From: Clostridia bacterium
Lineage (GTDB): Bacteria > Bacillota > Clostridia > Oscillospirales > CAG-272
NCBI GenBank assembly: GCA_017463405.1
Contig: JAFTPJ010000121.1
Location: 1 to 32,183, forward strand
DNA: 32,183 nucleotides
Direction of reading: 5' to 3'
Each line of letters starts with the position of its first letter. The stretch's first letter is position 1. The notes beneath the pieces are model-generated. The model did not search any database and was not told the DNA's origin. It saw nothing but the letters and a program-made list of their open reading frames with translations. Positions 7,867-15,520 of this stretch are shown here, in pieces. The position numbers and the translations under genes are program-made.

Positions 7867-7912
7867 GGCGAGCCATGGCGGTTCGACCATCGGTCGCCCA
7901 CCATGGCTCGCC
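7867..7912. repeat. GC-rich nested inverted repeat (cruciform-like)
   Basis: A perfect 12-bp outer arm, GGCGAGCCATGG (7867-7878), pairs with 7901-7912. Inside the loop a second perfect 5-bp hairpin (7884-7888 with 7892-7896) is centred in the element. Read on the minus strand, the outer stem is followed by CGTTTT, so it may end the phosphoesterase transcript. The nested palindrome and GC-rich composition in an otherwise AT-rich gap also fit a dispersed repeat. The remaining bases of 7816-7959 show nothing else. Confidence 0.7.
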
Positions 7913-7959
7913 TGCCATTGTTTTCATAAAATTCTATTACGGTGATACGATATCTTTTT

Positions 7960-9075
7960 TTACGCCTCTCTGTCCTCGCCGGCGCCGTAGCGGACGATGC
8001 GGAGACGATTGGTGTTGCGATCGAGAATCATCACGTCGATCACCGTTTCGCTGACCGTACCCGAAACACGTGGGAATGGACTTCCACCGTTGTTGTTTTT
8101 TACCGATTCGCAATGCGTTTCCACGTAGATGCATCCGCTTGGCGAGGCGTACAGGTCGTCAATGTGCCCGTGCCCGCAGACGTTCAGAATCACACGCCCC
8201 TCGGCGGCTGTGAAATCCGCGCATACGGGGAAGGCGTCCACACCGTCCCAGCTCACGGTATTAAGCACATCCCGACGGTTGTAAGCCTCGATCAGATCCC
8301 CGAAGATGCAAGCCTTCGGGAACGCCCACTTCAGCTGCTTTGTGATCGGCGTGTGCCCGCAAACGACTGCCCCCCAGCCCTGCGGTATTCTCCCGAGCAG
8401 ATCGATGAACCACCTGATCTGCGTCTGCGTGATGCTCACATCACAGTTCCAGATGCCGCGCGCATCCCATACAGGGGTGAGTAGCTCGTTGGTGTCAATG
8501 ACGATGTAACGTGTTTTGGTGTCGGGGTGATCGAAATAATAGTAGGTTTTGCCATCCTCGCCGATCACGCGGTCGGCATCCGCGCGAAAAATCAGCTCGT
8601 ACAGCTCGCGGTTGCTCTTGACCGCACCCGTGTCGGTGTATTCGAATGCTTTTCCGTACATGTCGTGATTGCCACGCACCATATACGGCTTTGCAAATGC
8701 ATAGGCACGCGCAAAATACTCCACATCCGCCACAAGGCTCTCGTCAGTCGCCCATGCGCTGACCGTGTCACCGCCGTAGATCACATCGTGCACATCGGTA
8801 TTTTCCAGAATCGATCGGATGATCGGCACGGCGGTCATCGCGCTCTGACGCACGTGCGCATCGGCGAAAAAGACGAACGCTTCGGCACATTTTGTATCCG
8901 AGAGAATCGCTTGCACGCGTGCGTTTTTGGCAGCAACGTGAGCGGTGTAATAGAAGGGAAGTGATTGCCATGCCGATGCGGGCGGCAGGGGCTCGTCGGT
9001 TGGTTCGTACATCCAACGTGCCTCGCCCTTGGCGATTGCCTCGGCACGCAGGGTTTCATAATGAAATTTGCTCAT
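7960..9075 (-). CDS. Calcineurin-like metallophosphoesterase
   Basis: A 371-residue hydrolase of the two-metal calcineurin-like superfamily. The signature residues appear in order: FADAH (Asp72, His74), YGGDT (Asp103), RGNHD (Asn137, His138), VVCGHTP and GHGHID near the C-terminus. No signal peptide is visible, so it is probably cytoplasmic. The open frame extends upstream to 9141, but the ATG at 9075 is preceded by AAAGGAG with a 7-base gap and is chosen. It follows the Gfo/Idh/MocA oxidoreductase gene in the same direction after 96 bases that contain a hairpin without a T tract, so read-through is likely. The substrate (phosphodiester or phosphomonoester) cannot be told from the sequence. 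Confidence 0.9.
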   Translation of the reverse strand: MSKFHYETLRAEAIAKGEARWMYEPTDEPLPPASAWQSLPFYYTAHVAAKNARVQAILSDTKCAEAFVFFADAHVRQSAMTAVPIIRSILENTDVHDVIYGGDTVSAWATDESLVADVEYFARAYAFAKPYMVRGNHDMYGKAFEYTDTGAVKSNRELYELIFRADADRVIGEDGKTYYYFDHPDTKTRYIVIDTNELLTPVWDARGIWNCDVSITQTQIRWFIDLLGRIPQGWGAVVCGHTPITKQLKWAFPKACIFGDLIEAYNRRDVLNTVSWDGVDAFPVCADFTAAEGRVILNVCGHGHIDDLYASPSGCIYVETHCESVKNNNGGSPFPRVSGTVSETVIDVMILDRNTNRLRIVRYGAGEDREA

Positions 9076-9129
9076 GGCAACTCCTTTGTGTGAATAAATA
9101 GAGGAAGATACATTCCTGATTGTAATTTT

Positions 9130-9167
9130 ATCCCGCCACATCGCCGAAAGGGCAGATGGGGCGGGAT
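9130..9167 (-). other. Intergenic hairpin without T tract
   Basis: A 13-base arm (9130-9142) pairs with 9155-9167 with a single mismatch. On the minus strand it sits 4 bases after the oxidoreductase stop and is followed by AAAATTAC, so it is not a normal terminator. It may stabilise the 3' end of the upstream message or weaken expression of the downstream phosphoesterase. Confidence 0.5.
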
Positions 9168-9171
9168 GGAA

Positions 9172-10257
9172 TCAATCGAAGCGATAAATATCGCCTGTTT
9201 TTGCGGAAGTGTAGATGCCCTCGAGGATACGGGTAACAGTGTACGCCTGCTCGGGAAGCACCATGGGATCGGTATCGTTGCGGACGGCGTTGATCCAGTA
9301 GCTTTCCTCGCGATCGGACATGCTGTCGCCTGCCGTACCTTCAAAAAATGCCGCGCCGCCTGCGTTGAAGCTGGGTTCCAGCACGTACTGGCGACCGTTA
9401 CGGATACCGTTGATGCGCAGACCCTTGATCATATCGGCGCCTGCGAGCGTGCCGCAGACCGAGGTGACAGCTTCACGGTAATCGAGCGTGTTGAGTGCCC
9501 ATGCGGATTCAAGCACGATGGTCGCGCCGTTTTCCATGACGATGAAGCCGAACGCGGAATCCTCGACCGTGAATTTTTCGGGATCCCAGTTGCCCCAGGC
9601 GTTGCCCTGATTGGTGTCCTTGTTGAGCTTATGGTAGGACGTGCCGACGCAGTACTTGGGCTTATAGTTGTTCATCATCCACAGTGTCAGATCGAGCGCG
9701 TGCGTACCGATGTCGATCAACGGACCGCCACCTTGCTCGTACTCGTTGAGGAACACGCCCCAGGTGGGAACCGCACGGCGGCGCAGAGCGGTCGCCTTTG
9801 CGTAATAGATATCACCGAAGGTGCCGTCCTCGGCTTCCTTCTTCATGTAAAGGGAATCGTCGCGGAAGCGAGACTGATAGCCGATGGTCAGCTTTTTGCC
9901 CGTACGCTTTGCGGCGTCTAGCATCTTCTTTGCTTCCTCGGAGTTGATTGCCATGGGCTTTTCGCACATGACGTGTTTGCCTGCCTCCAGCGCGTCGACC
10001 GTGATGAAGCTGTGCGCGCGGTTGGGAGTGCAGACGTGAACGACCTCGATGGTTTTGTCTTGGAGCAACTCCTTGTAATCGGTGTACACTTTTGCGTCGG
10101 GTGTGCCGTATTCCTTTGCCGCCTTTTCGGCTCTTTCGGGGATGATATCGCAGAATGCAACCATTTCGCAGTCCGCAACCTTTTTCAGAGAGGGCATGTG
10201 CTTGCCGTTGGCGATGCCGCCGCAACCGATGATGCCGACTTTAATGACTCTTGCCAT
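9172..10257 (-). CDS. Gfo/Idh/MocA family NAD(P)-dependent oxidoreductase
   Basis: A 361-residue cytoplasmic sugar, inositol or amino-sugar dehydrogenase-like enzyme. The N-terminal Rossmann fold has GIIGCGGIA (8-16). The hallmark CEKP motif (98-101) carries the conserved lysine, and GGGPLIDIGTHALD (176-189) supplies the catalytic Asp182 and His186. The C-terminal substrate domain is complete. The start is supported by AAGGAAGG about 9 bases upstream and by a promoter at 10326-10354. The specific substrate is open, since the family covers many sugars. Its neighbour downstream is a metallophosphoesterase, which does not narrow the choice. Confidence 0.92.
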   Translation of the reverse strand: MARVIKVGIIGCGGIANGKHMPSLKKVADCEMVAFCDIIPERAEKAAKEYGTPDAKVYTDYKELLQDKTIEVVHVCTPNRAHSFITVDALEAGKHVMCEKPMAINSEEAKKMLDAAKRTGKKLTIGYQSRFRDDSLYMKKEAEDGTFGDIYYAKATALRRRAVPTWGVFLNEYEQGGGPLIDIGTHALDLTLWMMNNYKPKYCVGTSYHKLNKDTNQGNAWGNWDPEKFTVEDSAFGFIVMENGATIVLESAWALNTLDYREAVTSVCGTLAGADMIKGLRINGIRNGRQYVLEPSFNAGGAAFFEGTAGDSMSDREESYWINAVRNDTDPMVLPEQAYTVTRILEGIYTSAKTGDIYRFD

Positions 10258-10325
10258 GATTGTTTTCCTTCCTTTTTACAAAGATTCCGTATGAGGGTAC
10301 TGCCCGATGGGAGTACCGTAGCTTT

Positions 10326-10354
10326 ATCATAGCATATTTTCGGGATAATTTCAA
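10326..10354 (-). promoter_or_regulatory. Promoter of the oxidoreductase-phosphoesterase unit
   Basis: On the minus strand, TTGAAA (10349-10354), a 17-base spacer and TATGAT (10326-10331), with a TGc extended element. The leader behind it contains a small hairpin (10296-10301 with 10312-10317, plus an inner CCC/GGG). Confidence 0.75.
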
Positions 10355-10426
10355 TCCTTTTTTTGGGGATATTGTGAATTTTTTGTGTTTTAAGAGATAA
10401 ATTATGTTTTTTTTGTTAAAAAGGAC

Positions 10427-10455
10427 TTGACAAATTTCGCGGAAAATGGTAATCT
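10427..10455 (+). promoter_or_regulatory. Promoter of the 103-aa membrane protein gene
   Basis: TTGACA (10427-10432) and a 17-base spacer lead to a poor -10, TAATCT (10450-10455), helped by a TGg extended element. The -35 is clear; the -10 is the weak part of the call. Confidence 0.5.
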
Positions 10456-10504
10456 ATTAGCAGATACACATTGCGAATACGTTTAATTAAGGAGGAATTA
10501 TATT

Positions 10505-10816
10505 ATGTATCAAAATTATGGAACCGTGATTCCCGCTTCCTACAAGCCGATCTCCGCGTGGGGATATTTCGGATACCGCTTGCTGTATTCGATTCCCGTC
10601 ATCGGTTGGATCATTCTGATCATCCATGCCATCGGTGCGTCCAATATCAATGTCCGCCGTCACGCACGCTCCTATTTCTGTACCTTCCTTTTGGTTGTAC
10701 TGATTGCGGCAATTTTCGCGGTACTGATCATGGTCAGCGGTATTTTCAACAACATCGATACTGAGGCGCTGACTAAGGCGTTTGAGGATCTGGTTGCTGT
10801 TTTTCTGAAGGTGTAA
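10505..10816 (+). CDS. Small two-helix membrane protein (103 aa)
   Basis: The ATG at 10505 has AAGGAGG 10 bases upstream. A short Tyr-rich N-terminus (MYQNYG) precedes helix 1 (about 21-44, GYRLLYSIPVIGWIILIIHAIG). A conserved-looking polar hinge SNINVRRHARSYF follows, then helix 2 (about 59-80) and an acidic amphipathic tail. The hinge with Asn-Ile-Asn and Arg-Arg resembles a small membrane protein group I have seen in clostridial genomes, without a known function. The gene stands alone between a minus-strand oxidoreductase unit and a long noncoding stretch. Confidence 0.8.
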   Translation: MYQNYGTVIPASYKPISAWGYFGYRLLYSIPVIGWIILIIHAIGASNINVRRHARSYFCTFLLVVLIAAIFAVLIMVSGIFNNIDTEALTKAFEDLVAVFLKV

Positions 10817-10857
10817 TGAATACCGAGTTGCCGTAGCCGCCTCGCGGAACGGTATGC

Positions 10858-10902
10858 AACAGGGGTGTCGACAGATGCAGTATGCATTGCGGCACCCTTG
10901 TT
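10858..10902. other. Long imperfect hairpin after the small membrane protein gene
   Basis: Arms 10858-10870 and 10890-10902 pair over 13 positions with G-T wobbles, and the loop can form a further small TGCA-containing stem. No T tract follows, so it is at best a weak terminator or a structured 3' end. Confidence 0.45.
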
Positions 10903-11016
10903 GGCGTTTGATAAAGGATTGCTTTCATCCCGTTATCTTTTATGCATGCTCTCTACTTTCTGCCGGTTATTTGCAGAATAACGGTATTCTAAAATACAAT
11001 ATTCGATGACATCCGT

Positions 11017-11163
11017 CGAGTTGCCCGCCGCAACTCGGGGAATGTCAACGGCAAAAAAAACGAAAAAATCACATTTCGCATTATGCCGTTGACAAGGGGA
11101 GACCGCGCGAATGTGGATTGCTTGATTGTTAGACACCTGTCATCTTTCGTGCACGCGGTCCCT
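11017..11163. repeat. Cluster of three consecutive inverted repeats in a noncoding region
   Basis: Three palindromes lie side by side. (1) A perfect 8-bp stem, CGAGTTGC with its complement, at 11017-11037 with a 5-base loop. (2) A perfect 10-bp arm, GTCAACGGCA, at 11044-11053 pairing with 11084-11093 around an A-rich loop. (3) GACCGCG at 11101-11107 pairing with 11154-11160, extended inward by GCGCGAA/TTCGTGC and outward by GGG/CCC with small bulges. No credible gene with a ribosome binding site is present between 10817 and 11338. The arrangement could be a MITE-like element or a structured RNA. The rest of the gap is AT-rich without further structure until the promoter at 11278. Confidence 0.55.
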
Positions 11164-11277
11164 ACAAAGATAGATATAATTTTTCGCCAAGCGAACAATT
11201 CGTTACACGGACTGTCGGGCGCATTTGCCGTGAATGCTGGATAATGAAAACATTTTTTAAATTTCACGGAAAATGTA

Positions 11278-11306
11278 TTGCAATGCACGAAAAAAAGCGG
11301 TATAAT
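11278..11306 (+). promoter_or_regulatory. Promoter of the LTA-synthase-like gene
   Basis: TTGCAA (11278-11283), a 17-base spacer and a perfect TATAAT (11301-11306). No TGn element is present here. Confidence 0.75.
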
Positions 11307-11338
11307 AAAAAAGATTTTTACAAAAGAGGTTCTGATAG

Positions 11339-12850
11339 ATGAAAAAAGATGTGGAGCTTATGCAAAAACGGCTTGCACCACGCCTGATCCTGACGGTTTT
11401 GCTTGGCGTTCTCTGGTTGCTCGCGGCGATACTGCTGGCGCTGTCTGTGTGGTACCGCGCAACGTTTAATATGACTTTTGACGATCTGTTGTTCACGCTC
11501 CTGTCACCGCTGGGCGGTACGGGTGGAAGTACGGTGTCACAGATTCTTTCGGCAGTTGTTCCTCCCGTGCTGGTGTTGATGCTGCTGTACGTTGCGGTTG
11601 TCGTCGCTCTTTGGAAGCAGACCCGCATCCGTTTTATTCTGCGCCGCGTCTGTGCGGGCGTTTTGGCGGTTGCGTTCGTGTTTACGGTGGTGTTTACGCT
11701 CGACTCCTTCAAGATTCCGCAATGGATCAAATCGCAAGGCGGCACTACGGAGATTTACGAGGAGTATTACATTGATCCCTCCGATGTGGAAATCACCGAC
11801 GAGGATGGGAACGCACAAAATCTGATTTACATCTATCTGGAAAGCATGGAAACCACGTATGTTTCCAAGGAAGGGGGAGGTGCACAGGAGAAAATCAACT
11901 ACATCCCGCACCTGACGGATCTCGCATTCGCAAATATTTCGTTCTCGGACAGCAGTCCCTATCATATCGGCGGCTTTCACAGCATCGCGGGGACAAGCTG
12001 GACGATGGGCGCCCTGATGGGAACAACCTCGGGCGTGCCGTTCTCGCTTTCCGTATTCGGACAAAATTCGCACAACTCACTCGGCAAAAACGGAAAATTT
12101 GTCAACGGGCTGACCAATCTTGGTGATATTCTGGAGGAGAAGGGTTACAATCAGGAGTTTCTTTGCGGCTCGAATGCAAGCTTTGCAGGGCGCGATACCT
12201 ATTTTACCGTGCACGGAAATTATGAGATCTTCGATTATTACACGGCGATCGAGGAGGGGTATATCGAAAACGGCTACTACGTATGGTGGGGCTATGAGGA
12301 TGCAATTTTGTTCGACATCGCGCGCGACGAACTGACCGAGCTTGCCGCAGAGGACGAGCCCTTCAACTTTACCATGCTGACGGTGGATACGCACCACGTG
12401 GGCGGTTACGGTTGCAGTGAGTGCGGTGACGAATACGATACGAACCTTGAGAACGTCATTGCATGCACCGACCGTCTGGTGGGCGAGTTTATCGAATGGT
12501 GCAAAACCCAGCCCTTTTACGAAGACACGACCATCATTATCACGGGGGATCATCCTCGAATGGATACCCAGCTGGTGGACGACGTCAGCTTTTACGACCG
12601 CACCATCTACAACTGCTTTATCAATTCCGTGGTGACACCCGTCTGGGCCTACAATCGCGACTTTACCTCGCTCGATCTGTTCCCGACAATCCTTTCCGCT
12701 ATGGGCTTTGAGATTGATGGCGAACGATTGGGGCTTGGCACCAACATCTTTTCCGAGTTGCCGACACTGATGGAAAAATACGGGTACGATTGGTTGGAGT
12801 CGGAGTTGAGTAAGTACTCATACTACTATGAAGAGAATTTTGTAAAATAA
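11339..12850 (+). CDS. LTA synthase / phosphoglycerol transferase family (sulfatase-fold) membrane enzyme
   Basis: A 503-residue enzyme that would transfer glycerol-phosphate groups from lipid onto a cell-surface polymer or glycan. Three N-terminal membrane helices (about 14-38, 70-92, 105-122) are followed by an extracytoplasmic alkaline-phosphatase/sulfatase-fold domain. Metal and catalytic residues are visible: Glu168 in YIYLESME, the nucleophile region AGTSWTMG (217-224, Thr219 or Thr222), TVDTHH (348-353) and TGDHPRMD (Asp404, His405). The GTSWT motif followed by Ser-Gly-Val-Pro is closer to OpgB/MdoB-type phosphoglycerol transferases than to classical LtaS. It has only three obvious helices where LtaS has five. 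AGAGG lies 10 bases before the ATG. It stands alone under its own promoter. Confidence 0.88.
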   Translation: MKKDVELMQKRLAPRLILTVLLGVLWLLAAILLALSVWYRATFNMTFDDLLFTLLSPLGGTGGSTVSQILSAVVPPVLVLMLLYVAVVVALWKQTRIRFILRRVCAGVLAVAFVFTVVFTLDSFKIPQWIKSQGGTTEIYEEYYIDPSDVEITDEDGNAQNLIYIYLESMETTYVSKEGGGAQEKINYIPHLTDLAFANISFSDSSPYHIGGFHSIAGTSWTMGALMGTTSGVPFSLSVFGQNSHNSLGKNGKFVNGLTNLGDILEEKGYNQEFLCGSNASFAGRDTYFTVHGNYEIFDYYTAIEEGYIENGYYVWWGYEDAILFDIARDELTELAAEDEPFNFTMLTVDTHHVGGYGCSECGDEYDTNLENVIACTDRLVGEFIEWCKTQPFYEDTTIIITGDHPRMDTQLVDDVSFYDRTIYNCFINSVVTPVWAYNRDFTSLDLFPTILSAMGFEIDGERLGLGTNIFSELPTLMEKYGYDWLESELSKYSYYYEENFVK

Positions 12851-12874
12851 TTTTGAGAAAATTGCGAAAAGGTC

Positions 12875-12903
12875 TTGCAATTTAAAAAAAGATGTGGTAT
12901 AAT
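12875..12903 (+). promoter_or_regulatory. Promoter of rpmE
   Basis: TTGCAA (12875-12880), a 17-base spacer and TATAAT (12898-12903) with a TGg extended element. It gives an untranslated leader of about 75 bases. Confidence 0.8.
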
Positions 12904-12910
12904 AACTTCA

Positions 12911-12975
12911 TCTGCCGTCAAGGCACCGCTATGTGGCGGAATGATGTCAAAGAACATCAAATTTAAGAAAAGAGG
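12911..12975 (+). ncRNA. Structured rpmE leader, candidate L31 autoregulatory element
   Basis: Three short hairpins occur in a row in the 5' untranslated leader: TGCC/GGCA (12913-12916 with 12922-12925), CCGC/GCGG (12926-12929 with 12936-12939) and GATGT/ACATC (12943-12947 with 12954-12958). They are followed by an AGAGG ribosome binding site. L31 genes in several phyla carry leader RNAs thought to bind L31 (known). Membership of this leader in the Firmicutes class is inference from position and compact structure. Confidence 0.5.
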
Positions 12976-12983
12976 AAAAAACA

Positions 12984-13193
12984 ATGAAAGACGGAATCCA
13001 TCCTAACTATGAGACTTGCCTCATCAAATGTGCATGCGGTGAGGTCGTTGAAACCAAGTCCACCAAGGGCGGTGAGATGAAGGTTGAAATTTGTTCCAAG
13101 TGCCATCCCTTCTTCACCGGTAAGCAGAAGTTCGTTGACGCCGGTGGACGCGTGGATAAGTTTAAGAAGAGAATCGCGTCCTTCCAGAAGTAA
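12984..13193 (+). CDS. rpmE: 50S ribosomal protein L31, zinc-binding form
   Basis: A 69-residue protein of the large subunit that bridges to the small subunit and occupies the central protuberance. It begins MKDGIHPNY, and all four zinc ligands are present: Cys16 and Cys18 in KCACG, and Cys37 and Cys40 in [11 protein letters not shown]. It is therefore the zinc-containing (C+) type that serves as a zinc reserve and is replaced by a zinc-free paralogue under starvation in other bacteria. The basic tail ends KKRIASFQK. It has its own strong promoter, a structured leader and its own terminator, so it is monocistronic. Confidence 0.97.
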   Translation: MKDGIHPNYETCLIKCACGEVVETKSTKGGEMKVEICSKCHPFFTGKQKFVDAGGRVDKFKKRIASFQK

Positions 13194-13221
13194 TTTTCGG
13201 AAGCCGGTTCCGGGCAGAAAA

Positions 13222-13252
13222 GGGCAGGCTGTGTGGCAGCTTGCTCTTTTTC
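13222..13252 (+). terminator. Rho-independent terminator of rpmE
   Basis: A 10-bp stem (13222-13231 with 13237-13246, two G-T wobbles) closes a 5-base loop and is followed by five T. Confidence 0.85.
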
Positions 13253-13275
13253 TTTGAACACGGAGGTCGTTTTTT

Positions 13276-14559
13276 ATGGAATACCAAACCATTCGGGCGA
13301 TTCTGGTCGGTATTTGCACCGACGACAGACACGCCGCAGAGATTGAAACAAGCCTTGGAGAGCTGGAACGCCTGCTGGAGACGGCGGGCGGCACCTGCTT
13401 TGCCAAGGTGGTGCAAAATAAGGATAAGCCTGACCCGCGCACCTTGATCGGCTCGGGGAAGGTGCGCGAGATCTGCGCGCTTTGTGAGATGAACGGCATC
13501 GAGCTTGTCGTGTTTGATGAGGAGCTGGCGCCGTCGCAGATCCGCAACCTGGAGGATGAGATCGGTGGAGACGTGCGTGTCATCGACCGTTCGATGCTGA
13601 TTCTCGATATTTTCGCACTCCATGCGGTCAGCCGCGAAGGTAAATTGCAGGTTGAGCTTGCACAGCTCAAATATACCGCGCCACGACTGACGGGGCACGG
13701 AACCGAAATGTCGCGTCTGGGCGGCGGAATCGGTACAAGAGGTCCCGGTGAGAGTCAGCTGGAGACCGATCGCCGTCACATGCACAGACGCATCACGGCG
13801 CTGGAGGAGGAGCTGCGGAATCTGGAGCGCAACCGCCGGACGATGCGTGCCGCGCGCGACCGCAGCGGTATCCCGAAGATCGCGATCGTTGGATATACGA
13901 ACGCGGGAAAATCCACGCTCCTCAACCGCCTGACCGACGCAGGAATTTTGGCGGAGGATAAATTGTTTGCAACGCTGGATCCCACGACGAGAAAGTACGA
14001 GCTGCCAAGCGGTGAGAGCGTGCTACTCACAGACACGGTCGGCTTTATCCGCAAGCTGCCGCACCATCTGGTGCACGCCTTCAAGTCTACGTTGGACGAG
14101 GCGGTGTATGCCGACGCTTTGATGATTGTGATCGACGTTTCCGATCCCGAATTCCGTGAGCAGACGGAGGTGACCGAGCGGCTGCTGGAGGAATTGGGGG
14201 CATCGGATAAGCCGATGATTTACGTGTTCAACAAATGCGACCGCGGTGCAGCGGAGTTTTCCGCAATCGGTACGCCTGCCGCACATGCGCATACGGTGAC
14301 GGTTTCCGCACGCACGGGGCAGGGAATTGACTTTTTGCTGGAGGCGATGCAGAGCGTGATTCGCGAGGGAAAGCGTCGCGTGGAATTTCACATCCCGAAT
14401 GCGCAGGCGGGAGCGCTCAACACGCTCTATCAGAACGCGACCGTGGAGGACGTGGAATACGGCGCAAACGGCATGACCGTTACGGCAATCGTTGATGCAA
14501 AGGTACACGGGATGTTGCGCCGCTTTGATCCGAATTGGGTCGAGGCGGAGGATGAGTAA
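13276..14559 (+). CDS. hflX: GTPase HflX
   Basis: A ribosome-associated GTPase that splits stalled or hibernating 70S ribosomes, notably after heat stress (family knowledge). The protein has 427 residues. The N-terminal HflX domain ends in the family signature GIGTRGPGESQLETDRR (151-167), followed by a coiled-coil helix (about 170-197). The G domain has P-loop GYTNAGKST (206-214), DTVGF (253-257) and NKCD (about 314-317), with VSARTGQG as G5. A short C-terminal domain follows. The start is set by CGGAGG about 9 bases before the ATG. No strong promoter was found between the rpmE terminator and this gene, so partial read-through or a weak promoter is likely. A palindromic repeat follows the stop. 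Confidence 0.96.
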   Translation: MEYQTIRAILVGICTDDRHAAEIETSLGELERLLETAGGTCFAKVVQNKDKPDPRTLIGSGKVREICALCEMNGIELVVFDEELAPSQIRNLEDEIGGDVRVIDRSMLILDIFALHAVSREGKLQVELAQLKYTAPRLTGHGTEMSRLGGGIGTRGPGESQLETDRRHMHRRITALEEELRNLERNRRTMRAARDRSGIPKIAIVGYTNAGKSTLLNRLTDAGILAEDKLFATLDPTTRKYELPSGESVLLTDTVGFIRKLPHHLVHAFKSTLDEAVYADALMIVIDVSDPEFREQTEVTERLLEELGASDKPMIYVFNKCDRGAAEFSAIGTPAAHAHTVTVSARTGQGIDFLLEAMQSVIREGKRRVEFHIPNAQAGALNTLYQNATVEDVEYGANGMTVTAIVDAKVHGMLRRFDPNWVEAEDE

Positions 14560-14569
14560 GGGGGAGCGA

Positions 14570-14746
14570 CACCTCATCCGTCAGCCTACGGCTGACGCCT
14601 TCCCCTCAAGGGGAAGGCTATCAAGTCTCCCGCCTCTCGGAATTTTTAAATTTAATCTTAATCAAACAATCAGTATATGATAGCACGGCGTCTGTGAGCC
14701 TTCCCCTTGAGGGGAAGGTGGCTCGCAAAGCGAGACGGATGAGGTG
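14570..14746. repeat. Mirrored palindromic repeat pair, MITE-like
   Basis: The outer ends are perfect 13-bp inverted repeats (CACCTCATCCGTC at 14570-14582, complement at 14734-14746). Moving inward, each half has a small hairpin of different sequence (14580-14596 and 14722-14734). Next comes a shared palindrome of about 20 bases, CCTTCCCCTCAAGGGGAAGG on the left (14598-14617) and its counterpart with TTGAGG on the right. The centre (14619-14696) is AT-rich and noncoding. A degenerate third palindrome, CTCCCTCAAGGGAAAG, lies at 14771-14786. Repeats of this look are scattered in many clostridial genomes (recollection, not checked). No transposase is nearby. Confidence 0.75.
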
Positions 14747-14847
14747 TGCTTTTGTGCTATTAAATCAACACTCCCTCAAGGGAAAGGCACACGAAAATCC
14801 GCACTTCAGACAGATAGAATGCAATGAGGCTTTCAAGGAGGCACACA

Positions 14848-15477
14848 ATGGCAGAACCGATTTTCTATACAACGCTCGAGCATGAGGGCGAGGCGGAGTT
14901 CACCGAGAAGAAATCGGTGTTCATCGGTCATGCAGCGCCGGTCAAAAGCGAGGAAGAAGCGCTGACGTATATCAAAAAGGTCAAAAATTCCTATCAGGAC
15001 GCGCGGCACAACGTCTGGGCGTACCTGCAAAAGGGTGAGATCGTGGCACGGTATTCGGACGACGGCGAGCCGCAGGGAACGGCGGGCGTCCCCGTGCTGG
15101 ATACCATCCGCAAAAGCGGCGTGACCGACGCGGTCGTTGTTGTGACGCGCTATTTCGGCGGGATTCTGCTGGGCGCGGGGGGATTGGTGCGCGCGTATTC
15201 CCATACGGCAAAGCTTGCGCTTGATGCGGCACATATCATTACGTACGAGCAGTACACCGAGCTGGAGCTGAATTGCACCTACTCGGATTATCAGCGCTAC
15301 CTTGCCGAGCTCCCTCGCTTTGGCGCGGTGACGGACGACACCGAATTTTCCGACCGTGTGCGTCTGTTGTTTGCAGTCAAGGACACAGCGGTCGATGCGC
15401 TCTTTGCGCGCATTCGAGAGTTGAGCAATGGCTCCGACGTACCGACAGTGCGCGGCAAACGCTTTGATTATCGCTGA
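14848..15477 (+). CDS. yigZ: YigZ / IMPACT (UPF0029) family protein
   Basis: A 209-residue cytoplasmic protein with an N-terminal UPF0029/IMPACT domain and a C-terminal ferredoxin-like domain. The signature is complete: DARHNVWAY, YSDDGEPQGTAGVPVLD and VVVVTRYFGGILLGAGGLVRAYS. The eukaryotic relative IMPACT modulates Gcn2; the bacterial role is not settled, though a link to translation is suspected. The start is fixed by AAGGAGG at 14835-14841, 6 bases before the ATG. An upstream in-frame ATG at 14824 lacks a binding site. It is separated from hflX by the palindromic repeat and from dgt by 98 bases. Confidence 0.93.
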   Translation: MAEPIFYTTLEHEGEAEFTEKKSVFIGHAAPVKSEEEALTYIKKVKNSYQDARHNVWAYLQKGEIVARYSDDGEPQGTAGVPVLDTIRKSGVTDAVVVVTRYFGGILLGAGGLVRAYSHTAKLALDAAHIITYEQYTELELNCTYSDYQRYLAELPRFGAVTDDTEFSDRVRLLFAVKDTAVDALFARIRELSNGSDVPTVRGKRFDYR

Positions 15478-15520
15478 ATTTTTGATAAAAATCATCAAAA
15501 TAAAGTATATTCGATTTTTT

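Noticed and set aside
10933..11136. 67-codon open frame on the minus strand in the hairpin region
   Set aside because: No ribosome binding site, and it spans two perfect palindromes, so its coding sequence is dominated by the repeats. I treat the region as noncoding.
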